Below, piece after piece: positions 1 to 10,672 of a DNA stretch of 64,000 nt. The notes below the pieces were generated by a model. That model had not been told where the DNA came from, did no database searches, and saw nothing but the letters and a program-made list of their open reading frames with translations. The DNA is from Haemaphysalis longicornis (lineage: Eukaryota; Arthropoda; Arachnida; Ixodida; Ixodidae), in contig CM023449.1 in assembly GCA_013339765.2 (NCBI GenBank), positions 120,470,957 through 120,534,956 on the forward strand, written 5' to 3'. The translations under genes and the position numbers were made by a program. Within the stretch, counting starts at the first letter, position 1, and every line of letters begins with the position of its first letter.

Positions 1-1516
1 CTGTGTATAGAAGAACGAAATAGACGACTGTGCACTGAGAACTCGTCTTCAAGGCAAAGAGCACTCAAAGATTACAGCTTATCGAACCTGGACATGGACG
101 TGTAACTGGAAGGTATGAAAACTCTTTAGATAAACTTTTACATTTGCAGTATTGCTTCTGTGGTTACGAAAGTTAAAGCGCCCAATATTTCTTACACATT
201 TATGTGAGGTGTCGTGTGTTGACAATAACGAAATAACTGTCCCTGTTTCACAGGATTTCCTAACTATTACGACTTTTCTAATCTTTCCTTTCAGCTAGCC
301 CTACTTTCAGGGTCGTTTTATGTCAGAGCGCTCTTTTAAGTCTTCCAGCCTCAACCATACCCGTTAGGCACGTTGATTCTTCAAGCCCTGCCGCTATAGG
401 CTTCCGCGAAACATTTTCTCCCAAATTATTGTGCCGTACTGGACAATCGTTGCAATTATAATTGACAAATTACTATGAATTCGGTAGTCCTGCGGTGTAG
501 TACTTTTACGTCCTGAGTTCCCAAAGCAAGGCCATTTTTTTGTCTTCATTCACTTTGTATTTTGCCATGCTCAAAGATAAGCACTCTGGATGTACGGCTA
601 AAAATGGTTTTTACTCACTACCGCTGTAGGCCATTGCTCAGACATGGAGTGCGATAAGCATTTTAAAGAGACTTCGACTTTAATTCTGCACCAGTGAGGC
701 CTCGAAGACAGCTCGAAGTAATGTCAGTAGCTGTTTTGCTGTGAGGCTGTCACAAAGAACCTGACAGAAAGAAGTTTGAATTAGACTTTGCGCTTGATGT
801 TGATCTAATTCACTGAAACTTCAGTTCGACAAAGGTTAGTAGTACGGGCAAAGCCTTTGTTCAATAAAACTTCGTTGAACTGAGACCAGTTCACAACACA
901 GCAATCAAACTTCACAAATGAATTGAAGCTAAATGCACACACTGATTAGTCGTCACCGGTAACAGTTCCACTATTCTGCAGTCTTAAACACATAGGAAAA
1001 ACTCGATTATGCTTTTCGGCTAAAGCGCATTCACACAAAAACTACTAAACTAGTCTCCTACGTGTACTCCATTCTGCGTCTCTTATCCTCGGAGTAACAA
1101 ACTCCTGAAAGAAGTAAAACGAGTTGTGAGTGTCGACAAGCCTGTTTTATGAACTCCAGTCCAGTAAAATTTTGTGCTTTTAACGAAAATAACAGTCAAG
1201 TTACTCTTGTAGATGAAACCATGCGTACTGAGAGCATTTGACTGAAGCTATGCATTTAACTGCATCGTCCGCAGTTTTCATCCGACTCAGTGACGAACTG
1301 AGGAAACGGTAGCGCGAACCTGCACAAAACACAGCGGGGGGCCAAAGCAAAACGCTCACACTGCGCACGCTGCTCTTTCATCGCAAGGTTTAACACGATC
1401 TCTTAGCTTATTCCTCATCCGCATACTCAGCATGAGCAGAATGCGTAGCATGTACCGAAAATCATGTGCTCCGTTATTGTATTTCAAGATATAGGGATAT
1501 TACCCGGAATTCCTAT
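1..1516. other. Unannotated sequence, no gene recognised
   Basis: No reading frame here resembles a known family and no tandem repeat or terminal structure is evident. It is AT-moderate, non-coding-looking DNA flanking the 3' LTR of Gypsy-1. Confidence 0.5.
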
Positions 1517-1935
1517 CGTCCCGAAGCCGAATATGGCGCAGTTGCTTCGAGGAAATCAAGTTTATTGGAGTGAACTTGTGCTCCCCTCAACACCCAAGAA
1601 TACACTGGCGGCGAAGCTGCAGTCAACAAAGTGACGTGCGCAGGCGAGCGTCGGAAGTCGAATGCCACGGCGTCTGCTCTGCGAACATTTATCTTTCGGC
1701 GCGAGTGTTTTTCCAACGGTCGATTTACATCTGGAATATTGTAGTTCAAAGAATATTATTCTAGGCTAGAGACATTAGGGCGTAACACTCTCCATATGAG
1801 AATGCGATAACCCGTGAGGAATAAAAATAAATAATGGAGAACGTGCATCCCTTGGGACACAGATAACACAGCCGGGCGCGGCCGGGCAGTAAAAATAAAA
1901 GCATAAACAAACAAACCCAATGCTCCGTTCGCGGA
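1517..1935 (-). repeat. Gypsy-1 3' LTR
   Basis: About 419 bp, aligning along its length with the LTRs at 45040-45463 and 57223-57645 and with 8851-9215. The outer edge is diverged (CGTCCCGAAG where Gypsy-2 has TGTCACGAAG). A purine-rich tract on the minus strand, seen as CTCCCCCTCT at about 1940-1950 on the plus strand, lies just inside and fits the polypurine tract that primes plus-strand DNA. Confidence 0.85.
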
Positions 1936-2103
1936 ATTACTCCCCCTCTAAGAGTACATCGACCGGATGCTAAAATAAAACGATACTGAACAAACAACAA
2001 ACACAAGAAAAGTCCGTCATCTTTCCCAGTAAGGTTTGAGGCGAACAACGCGGACTACTTCGGGTCGCGTGTGTCGGGGTGATGTGCCGGAATCACCATC
2101 GGG

Positions 2104-3330
2104 GATCACTTCGTGCGTAAGTTGGCCAACACGTCGTAAAATCTAGTAGGGTCCGAAATAACTTCGCAGAAGCTTCTTACTGAGTCCGCGTGGTCGGATG
2201 GGAGTCCAAACCCACACCCAATCCTCCGGGTGGTACTCGGTGTCTCCACGGCGGAGGTTATAGCATCCCGCATGCACCTGCTGCTGGTCTGTTGCACGAG
2301 CTTGCGCCAGCTGGGGTACCTCCTCCGCACACTGAAAATATCCTTGGACGTCGGCGTTGAGGTCGCCGTCTTCTACGTGCGGAAGCATGGCATCAAGCAT
2401 CGTAGTCCACCGTCTTTCGTAGACAAGCTTAAACGGTGTCATCTTCGTAGTTTCCTGGATCGCTGTGTTGTACGCAAACGTGACATATGGGAGGACTGCG
2501 CCATAAGTGTTATGTTCAACGTAGACGTACAGAGACAGCATATCCGCGAACGTCTTGTTCAGATGTTCCGTTAGTGCATTCGTTTGGGGATGGTACGCTG
2601 TCATTCTTCGGTGATCCGTGTTGCTGTAGCGTAAGATTCCTTGCGTAGGCTCCACAGTAAAGGCCGTTCCGCGGTCCGTAATTAGGACTTTAGGGGCTTC
2701 ATTCCAGAGAACAACTTGGTTTATAACGAACTTCACAATTTATTGTGCAGTCCCCCTCGGAAGAGCGGCAGTCTCTGCGTAGCGCGTCATGCATTCTGTC
2801 GCTACGACAATCCACTTGTTCTCGGAACGTGACGTTGGAACGGGAACAGTAGATCGATTCCAATATGTTGGAAGGGCCTCCATGGGACGGCGATTGGCTA
2901 CAGAAGTCAGCCATGTCTCGTAGGCGGCGTTTTTCATCGCTGGCAGTCACGCCAGCTCCGGACGTAGTGAGACACATCGGTTCTAAGGAGGGGCGAGTAG
3001 TACTACTGCGCCTTGATTTTTTCCATAGTGCGTGCTGTGACAAGAGGTCCGGAAGACGGGGCACGCTCTCAAAATTTCGCAACGAAGGTCTCCGGCAATG
3101 ACAAGAAGAAAACTTGCTCTCGTTCCAGGGCTGAAATTTTTCTTCACGAGGCGGGCGGTGTGGAGGCTCAATGCAGGTAAGTTGCGTTTGAAGGCCGTAG
3201 GCATGGCGACATTGCGCCCTTCGAGATAATCGATCATGATGCGTAACTCTAGGTCGGCACGCTCCTGGGCGGCTAGGTCGCTTTCCTTCACGACTTCGAA
3301 GACAAAGAGTGCGTTGTCATAGTCGGAATC
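2104..3330 (-). pseudogene. Gypsy-1 integrase, broken
   Basis: Fragments on the minus strand. 2983-3330 carries the N-terminal part (the EVVKESDLAAQERADLELRI region and ALSLHTARLVKKNFSPGT). 2143-2736 carries the core and C-terminus: LITDRGTAFT with a catalytic-type aspartate, the region TAYHPQTNALTEHLNKTF, TPFKLVYERR, and a C-terminal RSYFGPY that corresponds to the GPY/F motif of Gypsy integrases. The pieces lie in different frames with internal stops, so no full protein is made. Compared with Gypsy-2, several conserved residues are substituted, for example NGLTERLNKT-type to NALTEHLNKT. Confidence 0.85.
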
Positions 3331-3902
3331 TTGTGGTGGTGGGTCGACGGGGGCGTGAGACAGCAGTCGACGTCGGGATGTTTTCTGCTGGATTGAAAGA
3401 CTACTGTAACGCCGAATTCTTGCAGGCGCAAGATCCACCTACCGATACCGCAAGAAGGGTGCTTCAAATTGGTGAGCGAATACAGCGCATGGTGGTCTCT
3501 CACAACTTTGAACGGTCTCCCATACACGTTTCGGCTAAATTATGAAATGGCCCATATAATAGCCAGGCACTCTTACCCAGAGGCTGAATAGTTTTTTTAT
3601 TCCTTTGTCAGACCACGGCTCACATAGCCGATTACTTTTTACCAACCGCTTTGCTTTTGGAAGACGGCTGCCCCCAAGAATTAATCACTCGTATGCATTT
3701 CGGGTTCTGTGTTTTCACCGAAATGAGCGAGCACAGGCGCGATTTGGAGGCGTTGTTGCAGCTCGCAGTATGCTTCCTCTTTGGCGCTTCCCCAGCTGAA
3801 AAAGGTGCTATCTTTCGTCAAGCGCGTGAGTGGCTCTGAAATGCGAGAGAAGTTTACGTTGAAGCCACGGTAGTACGCGCATAGTCTGAGAAATCTTCGC
3901 AC
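3288..3902 (-). pseudogene. Gypsy-1 RNase H and RT connection, broken
   Basis: 3681-3902 reads RRFLRLCAYYRGF and LTRLTKDSTFFSWG, the conserved RT-RNase H connection of Gypsy elements, then LAHFGENTEPEMHTSD where the first RNase H aspartate is expected. 3288-3527 holds the distal part, with GRPFKVVRDHHALYSLTNLK and the WILRLQEFGVTVVFQS stretch. The central RNase H region is frameshifted, so the domain is not continuous. Confidence 0.85.
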
Positions 3903-3922
3903 GCGTTTTTGTCTTTCGGTCT

Positions 3923-4683
3923 TCAGAATATCACTATGGCTGAAGGTTTCGCCGAGTCAGGATGAACTCCCGTGGAGTTGAGCACGTGGCCCAGAAACTT
4001 GAGCTCCTTGTCAGAGAAGTGGCACTTTTCAGGCTTCAGCGTTAACCACGACGTACGAATGGCCTCGAGTACAGACTTCAACCTTGCAAAGTGTTCGTCG
4101 AAAGTCCGCGGGTATACCACAACGGTGTCGAGGTATACGAAGAAGCTGTGCCACTTCAAGCCAGCTAGCAAAGTGTCCACGACTCTTTGAAACGTTCCTG
4201 GTGCCGTGCACAGCCCAAACGCTACCACCTTGAACTCGTATAGGTCGTCGGAGGTTATGAACGCAGTCTTCTCTCGGTCTTCCTCGTCCAGTTCGATTGA
4301 CCAGTAGCCTGTCGTCAAATCCATTGAAAAGAAATTCCTTGCAACGCAGAGGTGGTCGAGGGCGTTATCGATTCGTTGCAGGGGGTACACGTCTTTTTTT
4401 GTTAATTTGTTCAGTCGCTTGTAGTTAACGCAGAAGCTTAATGTGACATCTTTTTTGTTCACAAGTACGACCGGCACCGCCCAGGGGCTTTTTGCTGGGT
4501 AACGTAGTCGTTGAGCATGTCGTCGACTTTAATCCGGATAGCTTCCCGCTCGTGTGAAGAGACGCGGTATGGTGACTGCCGAATAGGTGGGGCTCCATCT
4601 TCGTTTATTATTCGTTGATTCGCCAGAGGTGTCTGGCGTAATTTTGAGTTCAAATAAAAATAGTCGCTGTAGCGTAGCAGCAA
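3923..4683 (-). pseudogene. Gypsy-1 reverse transcriptase, catalytic motif lost
   Basis: 4459-4683 encodes the N-terminal RT region (INEDGAPPIRQSPYRVS, EREAIRIKVDDML). 3923-4477 encodes the palm: MPVVLVNKKD, DVYPLQRIDNALD, SMDLTTGYWSIELDE and FGLCTAPGTFQRVVDTLLAGL. The active-site motif YLDD of the related Gypsy-2 reads YLDT here (about 4108-4125), which removes one metal-binding aspartate. Even without the frame break between the two parts the enzyme would be inactive. Confidence 0.9.
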
Positions 4684-4689
4684 GGAAAT

Positions 4690-5670
4690 AATTACTTCCG
4701 TTTTTGTTGCGGTAGCGCTGGGTTCTCGTCGAAGGGGTGTGGAACCTTTAAGGCATCTTTTGGTGTACGTTCCAAGTCGGCGACCGCTATCACGTCACTT
4801 GCTTCCTGCGTTTCTTCCAGGAACACTATTGCAGAGCCTTGTTTAAATGCTAGTACTCCTCGGTGAATTTAGTGACCAAAACGTGGGATTTGCGTTGCCT
4901 AAAGCGCGCAATGCCCCCTGCGACAGAGACACCACGACCGAGAAGCAAACTTTGGTCACCCTCTACGATCGCATCGACATAAAGGACAGAATTTTCATAG
5001 TAAACGGTGATTATCAAGCTTGCGCGGGGTGGCACAGTGACGTGATCACCGGCGATCCTTACAGCAGCACGGTGTTTGGAGTTCGGTTCCGGCGTCATGG
5101 AGTTGTCGGAGGAAAAAGTTATCGACATGGTCTGCAGATGAATTATTGCAACGTTGTCCGTCAAAAGGTCTATTCCGAGGATTACGTCACGGGAGCAGTT
5201 AGGCAAAATGAAGAACGCAGCAGGGTACGTGGTGTGATCTATGGTGACGCGTGATGAGCACGTATACCACTTGGTGCTACAACATGTCCTCCTGCTGTGC
5301 GTATGTGCGGACCGTCCCACCTGGTCGTAACTTTCGTCAGCTTAGACGCGAATGATCCGCTCATTACTGAGTAGTCGGCTTCAGTGTCTATGAGGGCGAC
5401 TGCATAAAAGACGTTGATAGACACCTTGACGTCCGACGCCGCCTTCCTCGAGTTCCGGGTGCGTCGGGGCATCGCATCTCGGCTAGTGCGTGTTGACGGT
5501 CGGGCGTTGTGCGTCGTCGTTGTCGTCCTCCTCTGAGCGACAGCTTCGGTTATTTCGGTTACGCACCCCGCCGTGTGGCTGTCGTCATGTTCGGGATTCT
5601 CCTCAGGGTTAGGTCGGGTCGTCGGGATGACGGCATGTCGTGAATCACGGTCTTCGGCGAGTCCTTGCAT
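4690..5670 (-). pseudogene. Gypsy-1 aspartic protease region, active site mutated
   Basis: 5239-5670 encodes a Thr/Arg-rich linker, then VALIDTEADYSVMSG. The retropepsin triad is DTGA in Gypsy-2, so the glycine has become glutamate here. 4850-5320, in another frame, carries the distal part ending RDVILGIDLLTDN, which matches the ILG-type flap and second conserved region of retropepsins. The segment toward 4690 is a spacer to the RT. Confidence 0.85.
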
Positions 5671-5777
5671 CGTCGGCGGGTTTCCGGTTTTTCGCCATTG
5701 AGCAACTTCACCTCCAGAAGTCGCTGCTTTTAGTATCCCCTACGTGGGCTGCGGGATCTCCCAATCGTAGAGTCTGC

Positions 5778-5790
5778 GTTGCTTCTACGG
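5778..5790. repeat. Target-site duplication, left copy (Penelope-like element)
   Basis: GTTGCTTCTACGG, 13 bp, is repeated exactly at 7635-7647 on the far side of the Penelope-like element. Gypsy-2 has a single equivalent site (about 55932-55944), consistent with duplication of target DNA on insertion. Confidence 0.85.
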
Positions 5791-5835
5791 TAGAAGGATC
5801 AACATTTGGGCGAGTTGGTATTGGTTATGTATCAT

Positions 5836-6429
5836 CTTGACGAAACAGCGTAAAAAACGGGGACACTAGGAGAGAAAGACAACAGGACGACGCTGTACTC
5901 ACAACTATTTTTTAATAAACTGCACCACGCATATATATACTATGTCCCCAAAAACCCACGTGCGCTCACAACCTGACGCACATCGAGATTATCACTACAA
6001 AGTAACACCAAACTCTAAGTCACGGACTTATCTAGAAATAAGAATTCTTTTTCATGTAATGCTATCGACGGCTCACTTATGCAGATATCGCCTCTTTTTC
6101 TAATGTGAAATGCTTCGATAACTTCCCTAGTGGTCTGATTAGTGTGAACCGAAAGGATGGTGGTGTCATGAAAAAGCGGAAAACACCCATGCTCGGAACA
6201 GTGTCTGGTGACATGTGAATCTTTCTTGTTTTTTAGTGCGTTTTTGTGCTCTAATAATCTGATATTAATGCAACGACCGGTTTGCCCAACATAAACGTGG
6301 CCACAATTAAACGGAATTTGATAGACCACCCCGTTTTACACTCGACTAGAGGGGACCTGTGCTTAACAGAGCATTTCTTTTTAACTGCAATATCAGATTC
6401 TGCCAATTTTCTTTCTATTCGACCACATA
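5836..6429 (-). repeat. Left inverted arm of Penelope-like element
   Basis: 594 bp, almost the exact reverse complement of 7042-7635. The outer edge begins CTTGACGAAACAGCG and the inner edge ends CTATTCGACCACATA. It holds the sense GIY-YIG domain and the 3' end. Confidence 0.9.
6015..6375 (-). CDS. GIY-YIG endonuclease domain of Penelope-like element (partial)
   Basis: A minus-strand frame starting around VYQIPFNCGHVYVGQTGR and running about 104 residues to a stop at 6015. The VYQI and VYVGQTGR blocks are the two parts of the GIY-YIG motif. They are followed by the conserved arginine in INIRLLEHK and by histidine/cysteine pairs (HVTRHCSEHGC) as in Penelope endonucleases. The domain nicks target DNA for priming. 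It is the C-terminal part of a single RT-endonuclease polypeptide, so the true start would lie upstream in the RT. The same frame is intact in the right arm at 7064-7456 on the plus strand. Confidence 0.85.
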
Positions 6430-7041
6430 TTTTCCCATCTTAATGGGTGCTGAAAAAACAACATTGATACCAAATCTACCAGCTACATTTTTGAGCCCAT
6501 GTGACAATTTATGCTTATACGGAATTACTACCACTTTTTTCTTTTACAAGGTTCACCCTCCCTTGGTTCTACGGAAGTAACTTCTTTATCCGCCTAAAAA
6601 GCTTTCTTGTTGTTGCACAATTACATGCTCAGGAAAACCTGCCGTTCTTAACCGCTCCATTTGTACTACAAAACTTTTTGAAACCTGATGAAAGCAAGAC
6701 CTGGAGAGGGCCGATAACAAGCACGAGAAGGCAATGCCATCTTTTACGATCTTGGAATGCGAGGAATTAAAATTGAGTATGGGTTTTTTCCGATCTCGGG
6801 CTGTATTCCCAGCACACGTGCGCATTAGTTAAATAGAGTTTAACATCTAAAAATTGCAACTGATTATTATTTGGTATTTCATGCGTGAACTGTAGACCAA
6901 AGCCATTATTATGGAAAATTTGAACCACCCCTGTAACTGTCTGTTTGAAATCACACTTTTTCACAAAAACAAGAAAATCGTCTACGTATCTTAGAACTTT
7001 AATTACTACATCTTCCCCCCTTTTATCAATATTCCTATCCT
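6430..7041 (-). pseudogene. Penelope reverse transcriptase, C-terminal part
   Basis: Reading the minus strand from 7000 downward gives RYVDDFLVFVKKCDF (the RT catalytic YVDD motif, about 6962-6996), then FTHEIPNNNQLQFLDVKLYL, the FLDV block and WEYSPRSEKT, then NSSHSKIVKDGIAFSCLLSA. Near 6430-6580 comes VVIPYKHKLSHGLKN and GINVVFSAPIK, the linker preceding GIY-YIG in Penelope proteins. One or more frame breaks occur between these blocks. All RT motifs upstream of YVDD are missing, replaced by the inverted arm. Confidence 0.85.
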
Positions 7042-7635
7042 ATGTGGTCGAATAGAAAGAAAATTGGCAGAATCTGATATTGCAGTTAAAAAGAAATGCT
7101 CTGTTAAGCACAGGTCCCCTCTAGTCGAGTGTAAAACGGGGGTGGTCTATCAAATTTCGTTTAATTGTGGCCACGTTTATGTTGGGCAAACCGGTCGTTG
7201 CATTAATATCAGATTATTAGAGCACAAAAACGCACTAAAAAACAAGAAAGATTCACATGTCACCAGACACTGTTCCGAGCATGGGTGTTTTCCGCTTTTT
7301 CATGACACCACCATCCTTTCGGTTCACACTAATCAGACCACTAGGGAAGTCATCGAAGCATTTCACATTAGAAAAAGAGGCGATATCTGCATAAGTGAGC
7401 CGTCGATAGCATTACATGAAAAAGAATTCTTATTTCTAGATAAGTCCGTGACTTAGAGTTTGGTGTTACTTTGTAGTGATAATCTCGATGTGCGTCATGT
7501 TGTGAGCGCACGTGGGTTTTTGGGGACATAGTATATATATGCGTGGTGCAGTTTATTAAAAAATAGTTGTGAGTACAGCCTCGTCCTGTTGTCTTTCTCT
7601 CCTAGTGTCCCCGTTTTTTACGCTGTTTCGTCAAG
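7042..7635 (+). repeat. Right inverted arm of Penelope-like element
   Basis: Reverse-complement copy of 5836-6429. It carries the GIY-YIG frame 7064-7456 on the plus strand, almost identical in protein sequence to the left arm (IPFNCG versus ISFNCG at the start). Confidence 0.9.
7064..7456 (+). CDS. GIY-YIG domain, inverted copy
   Basis: About 130 codons open on the plus strand: the linker end (KKKCSVKHRSPLVECKTG), then VYQISFNCGHVYVGQTGR and the rest of the endonuclease to DKSVT and stop. It lies head-to-head with the rest of the element and has no RT upstream, so it probably exists only because the pseudo-LTR arm was duplicated in inverse orientation during integration. The frame shows no stop, so the arm is young. 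Confidence 0.8.
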   Translation: MAESDIAVKKKCSVKHRSPLVECKTGVVYQISFNCGHVYVGQTGRCINIRLLEHKNALKNKKDSHVTRHCSEHGCFPLFHDTTILSVHTNQTTREVIEAFHIRKRGDICISEPSIALHEKEFLFLDKSVT

Positions 7636-7647
7636 TTGCTTCTACGG
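7635..7647. repeat. Target-site duplication, right copy (Penelope-like element)
   Basis: GTTGCTTCTACGG, identical to 5778-5790. Its first base overlaps the last base of the inverted arm. Confidence 0.85.
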
Positions 7648-8813
7648 ATTGGCGACCGGTATGGGTAGGGCGACGGCGGAGGGCTGAAACGCGCTGGACC
7701 TCGGTTGGTGTCAGATAGGTATTCTTCGATCTTAGTACGGCGCTGGCCGGGTAGGGCGAGTGGTGCATCGACGGAAAACCCTTGCAAACGAAGCCTCTTG
7801 TAGTGGCAGGACGGTAGATGTGGTCGGCCTTCCCGCAATGGTAGCACAACAGGCGATTATCGGGCGTTCGCCACAGGTCGGTCTTCCTCGTCGTCTGGCA
7901 TTGGACTACAGGGGGTCGGGCGGGCGACAGTGGACGGCGGTATGGCGGGGCCTTTTTACGATGGGTTGGAGCAGGGCGGGGTCGACAAATAGCTGCGGAG
8001 TAGGTCTTCACTTGTGGCTCGCGGGGGGCTTCGGGTGCCGCAGAAATCCCCAGTGCCTGTTGAACCTCTTCGTGGATGAGATCAGTCAGGGAAGCTACTT
8101 CAGATTGCGGCGTCGTTGGCAAAAACTTCCGCAGCTCCTCCCTGACCATTGTTCGGATTGTATCGCGCAGGGTGCCAGAGCTAACAGCCTTTGCACCGAT
8201 CATCTCCGAAAGCAGCGCAATAACCGGGCGATCGTACAGCCTGGTTCAAACTTCCAGCCTCTTCTCCATCGCTCCCGCCTTAGACGCGAATACGGCCACC
8301 GTCTTAGGAGAGTTGCATACAAGGCAAACAAAAAGGTCTTGCTTTACCCGTCGCATGAGAACACTTAGTTTCTTTTCTTCTGTCATTTCCGGATCCGCAC
8401 GTCGAAATAATTTCTTCATATCCTCAACAATAATCTCTACTCTTTCATTGGGGTGTTGGGTGCACGTTTCTAGCAAAAGAGCGCCCTGTTCCTTTCGCAC
8501 GACGGTGGCGAACGCTTTAATAAACTCGCTCTTGAAACAGCCCAGTCCGTCAGACAGATTTCATGGTTCCCGAACCAAGTTCCAGCTGCATCCCCCAACT
8601 AGAACACATGCCGAAATGTTTCTTCGTCATCCCACTTGTTAAAGATACGAACACGCTCCACTTTCTTCCACCAATCGTCAGGGTCATCAGCAGTAGATCC
8701 GCGGAACGAAGGTGGTTTCCGGGGCTGTTGCAGGAAAATGGGGAGAGCGGCTTCATGCAACACGTTGTCGGTTGCGGGGGTCTTACTCTTCGTTTTTTCT
8801 GGTAGGAGACCAA
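7648..8813 (-). pseudogene. Gypsy-1 gag, broken
   Basis: Three minus-strand frames correspond to the gag of Gypsy-2: 8550-8813 (N-terminal capsid), 8246-8500 (ALLLETCTQHPNERVEIIVE, KLFRRADPEMTEEKK) and 7631-8203 (LRDTIRTMVREELRKFLP, EVASLTDLIHEEVQQALG, then a zinc-knuckle-like CYHCGKADHIYR). The final cysteine of the C-x2-C-x4-H-x4-C knuckle is not in frame, so the nucleic-acid binding knuckle is damaged. The frame is cut by the Penelope-like insertion. Confidence 0.85.
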
Positions 8814-8850
8814 TCTCGCTGGTAAACCTTGAATATCAAACTCGGCCGGT

Positions 8851-9215
8851 AAACTTGTGCTTCCTTAACAACTCCAAGAATACACAAGTGGCGAAGCAGC
8901 AGTCAACAAAGTGACGTGCGGAGGCGAGCGTCGGGGGTCGAATGCCGCCGCGTCTGCTCTGCGGACATCTATCTCTCGGCGCGAGTGTTTCTCCAATGGT
9001 CGATTTACATCTGGAATATTGTAGTTCAAAGAATATTATTCTAGGCTAGTGACATTAGGGCGAAATGCTCTCCGTATCAGAATGAGATAATCCCTGAGGC
9101 ATAAAAATAAAGAATGGAACACACGCTTCACTTGGGACACAGATAACACAGCCGGGGGTGGCCGGGCCGCAAAAACGAAACATAAACAAACAAATGCAAT
9201 GCCTTGTTCGCGGCA
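8851..9215 (-). repeat. Gypsy-1 5' LTR, truncated
   Basis: Aligns with 1580-1935 and with the Gypsy-2 LTRs. It ends CGGCA at 9215, so the minus-strand LTR begins TGCCG as in Gypsy-2. Homology begins abruptly with AAACTTGTGC at 8851; the other ~60 bp and the primer-binding site are deleted. Confidence 0.85.
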
Positions 9216-10672
9216 ACATCGCATCTTACGCCAACAGCAAACGCGTTCTTTTCACTCGAACGTCTGGAAACTCTAAAAACTGGGAAGTATAAAATTTTGA
9301 AGAGTAAATAAAACTGCGCAATGTGACAGTCGTCCTAGCGGCATTTTGTATTTAATTTTTTTTCGGTCAGTTTTATTAAAACAATAGTTTGTAATAATAC
9401 TCCCTCGAAGGCTGACGTGCTTCACTGTACAACCCTCCATGTGGGAAAGCCATCATACAAAGACCGGTCTTAAAAGATTCTCTTAAAGTTAGCCTCGCCT
9501 CTAAAAGTGAATGCACTGCTGAGAAGGCGTCTTGACAGGAAGATATAAGCCGCCTTCAGCTGAGTTTTTCCATACGCTGCAGGTGTGGCGCTCTGTTTTA
9601 ACATACCAGGGATTTGCTTGCGTACGAATTTTGTCTACATCGCGCTGTTTCCGGAGAGGATCAGCTGGGTCGTTGACAGGCGCTTTAGAGACGATAGTCT
9701 TTCTTGGGCTACTTAAACCTCAAAATCTTGGGATGTCTGTATGTCTGTTGGTCTGTCAGTCTGTGACTCGATTCAGCCACTCGGCCAATTTGAAACGAAG
9801 TCAAAGCAACAGTATTATATACTCACAGCCAAATCTACACGTCTAATTCCGGTTTATATGTTGGTACTTGTCAACATTGTTGAACAAGAATCACGCAAAT
9901 CTAACATGAAAACTAGTGTTCCTTTATAAAAATACTCCTAGGTGCTTGAGGTTTGCGAAATAAAATACGTATATCCACTGCAGAAAAAAAAATTCACACT
10001 GTCGCCTGCGCTTCTCTAGCTTAGGCGGCGTTTTAAGAAATCAAGCGGGAGCAGTTAGGAAAGGTTCCCCTAGATAGATTCCACGTTGTGCTTGGAACAC
10101 ACGTGGACTAGGGCAACCCGGTTCTGTAAACATTGAGGTAGGGCGCCTCGACTCACACGCGTCTCCGCATACGGCAGCGCTGGCATCCAGGCACCGGGAT
10201 GGAGCATTGGAAGGTGGTAAATTTAAACTGACTTCAGCAAACATTCAGCGTGTTTACCTTGAGAGGAGCGCGATGCAAGATGAATAACATTAGTTGTTAG
10301 CGGAAAAGTGAAGCGCAAATGTCGACAAATACCATCGTCTTCTGCCGACATGTGAGACGAAAGGAGCAGATCGCGGCCAATTTTTTGTATACATCGCTTT
10401 GTTGCCGGACAGGATCTGCTGGATCGTAGATGGGCGTTTTTACAGCTTCGCCGTAAAGACGCCCGCCGAATTGTATCTTTGGGCTAACGAAACCGATATC
10501 TCCTTTAGGTTTAACATTTCCTTAAACAAAAAAGGCTCAAGCAATTAAAGGTGGCTGTACCCGTACCGATGGCCCGGGGGCAATGTATTCACCAAAACGT
10601 TGAATGGTATTTTTCAAATGTTCACGCACCCGACCTAATTCCCCAAGTCAGAGCAGGTTGTTCCCGCTACCC
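9216..10672. other. Non-coding stretch with a degenerate dispersed repeat pair
   Basis: No credible gene. About 9610-9720 and 10380-10495 resemble each other (shared order: TTGTCTACATCGC / TTGTATACATCGC, then TTTCCGGA-type, GGATC, GCTGG, TCTTTGGGCTA-type blocks), so an old repeat is present twice in direct orientation. Its family is unknown to me. Confidence 0.4.

Larger units (their letters stand above)
5791..7634 (-). mobile_element. Penelope-like element, 5'-truncated, with inverted pseudo-LTR arms
   Basis: A 1.84-kb insertion into Gypsy-1 bounded by a 13-bp duplication. Two inverted arms (5836-6429 and 7042-7635) flank a 612-bp middle. On the minus strand the middle holds the C-terminal part of a Penelope reverse transcriptase, followed by the linker and then the GIY-YIG endonuclease domain in the left arm, the order known for endonuclease-bearing Penelope elements. 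The right arm is a second GIY-YIG copy in the opposite direction. A 45-bp tail (5791-5835) extends beyond the inverted repeat on one side only, a known property of Penelope pseudo-LTRs. Most of the RT N-terminus is absent, so this copy cannot move by itself. Confidence 0.9.
1517..9215 (-). mobile_element. Gypsy-1: degenerate Ty3/Gypsy LTR retrotransposon
   Basis: A Gypsy element read on the minus strand: 5' LTR remnant at 8851-9215, then gag, protease, reverse transcriptase, RNase H, integrase, polypurine tract and 3' LTR at 1517-1935. Domain order (PR-RT-RH-IN) is that of Ty3/Gypsy. It is homologous throughout to Gypsy-2 at 45-57.6 kb, and that alignment identifies the broken parts. Stops, frameshifts and changed catalytic residues show that this copy is dead. 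A Penelope-like element interrupts it at 5791-7634. The 5' LTR edge and primer-binding site are missing: the LTR homology starts abruptly at 8851, so the first ~60 bp of the LTR (plus-strand order) and adjacent leader were deleted. I could not see a convincing target duplication (flanks CCTAT and ACATC). Confidence 0.9.
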
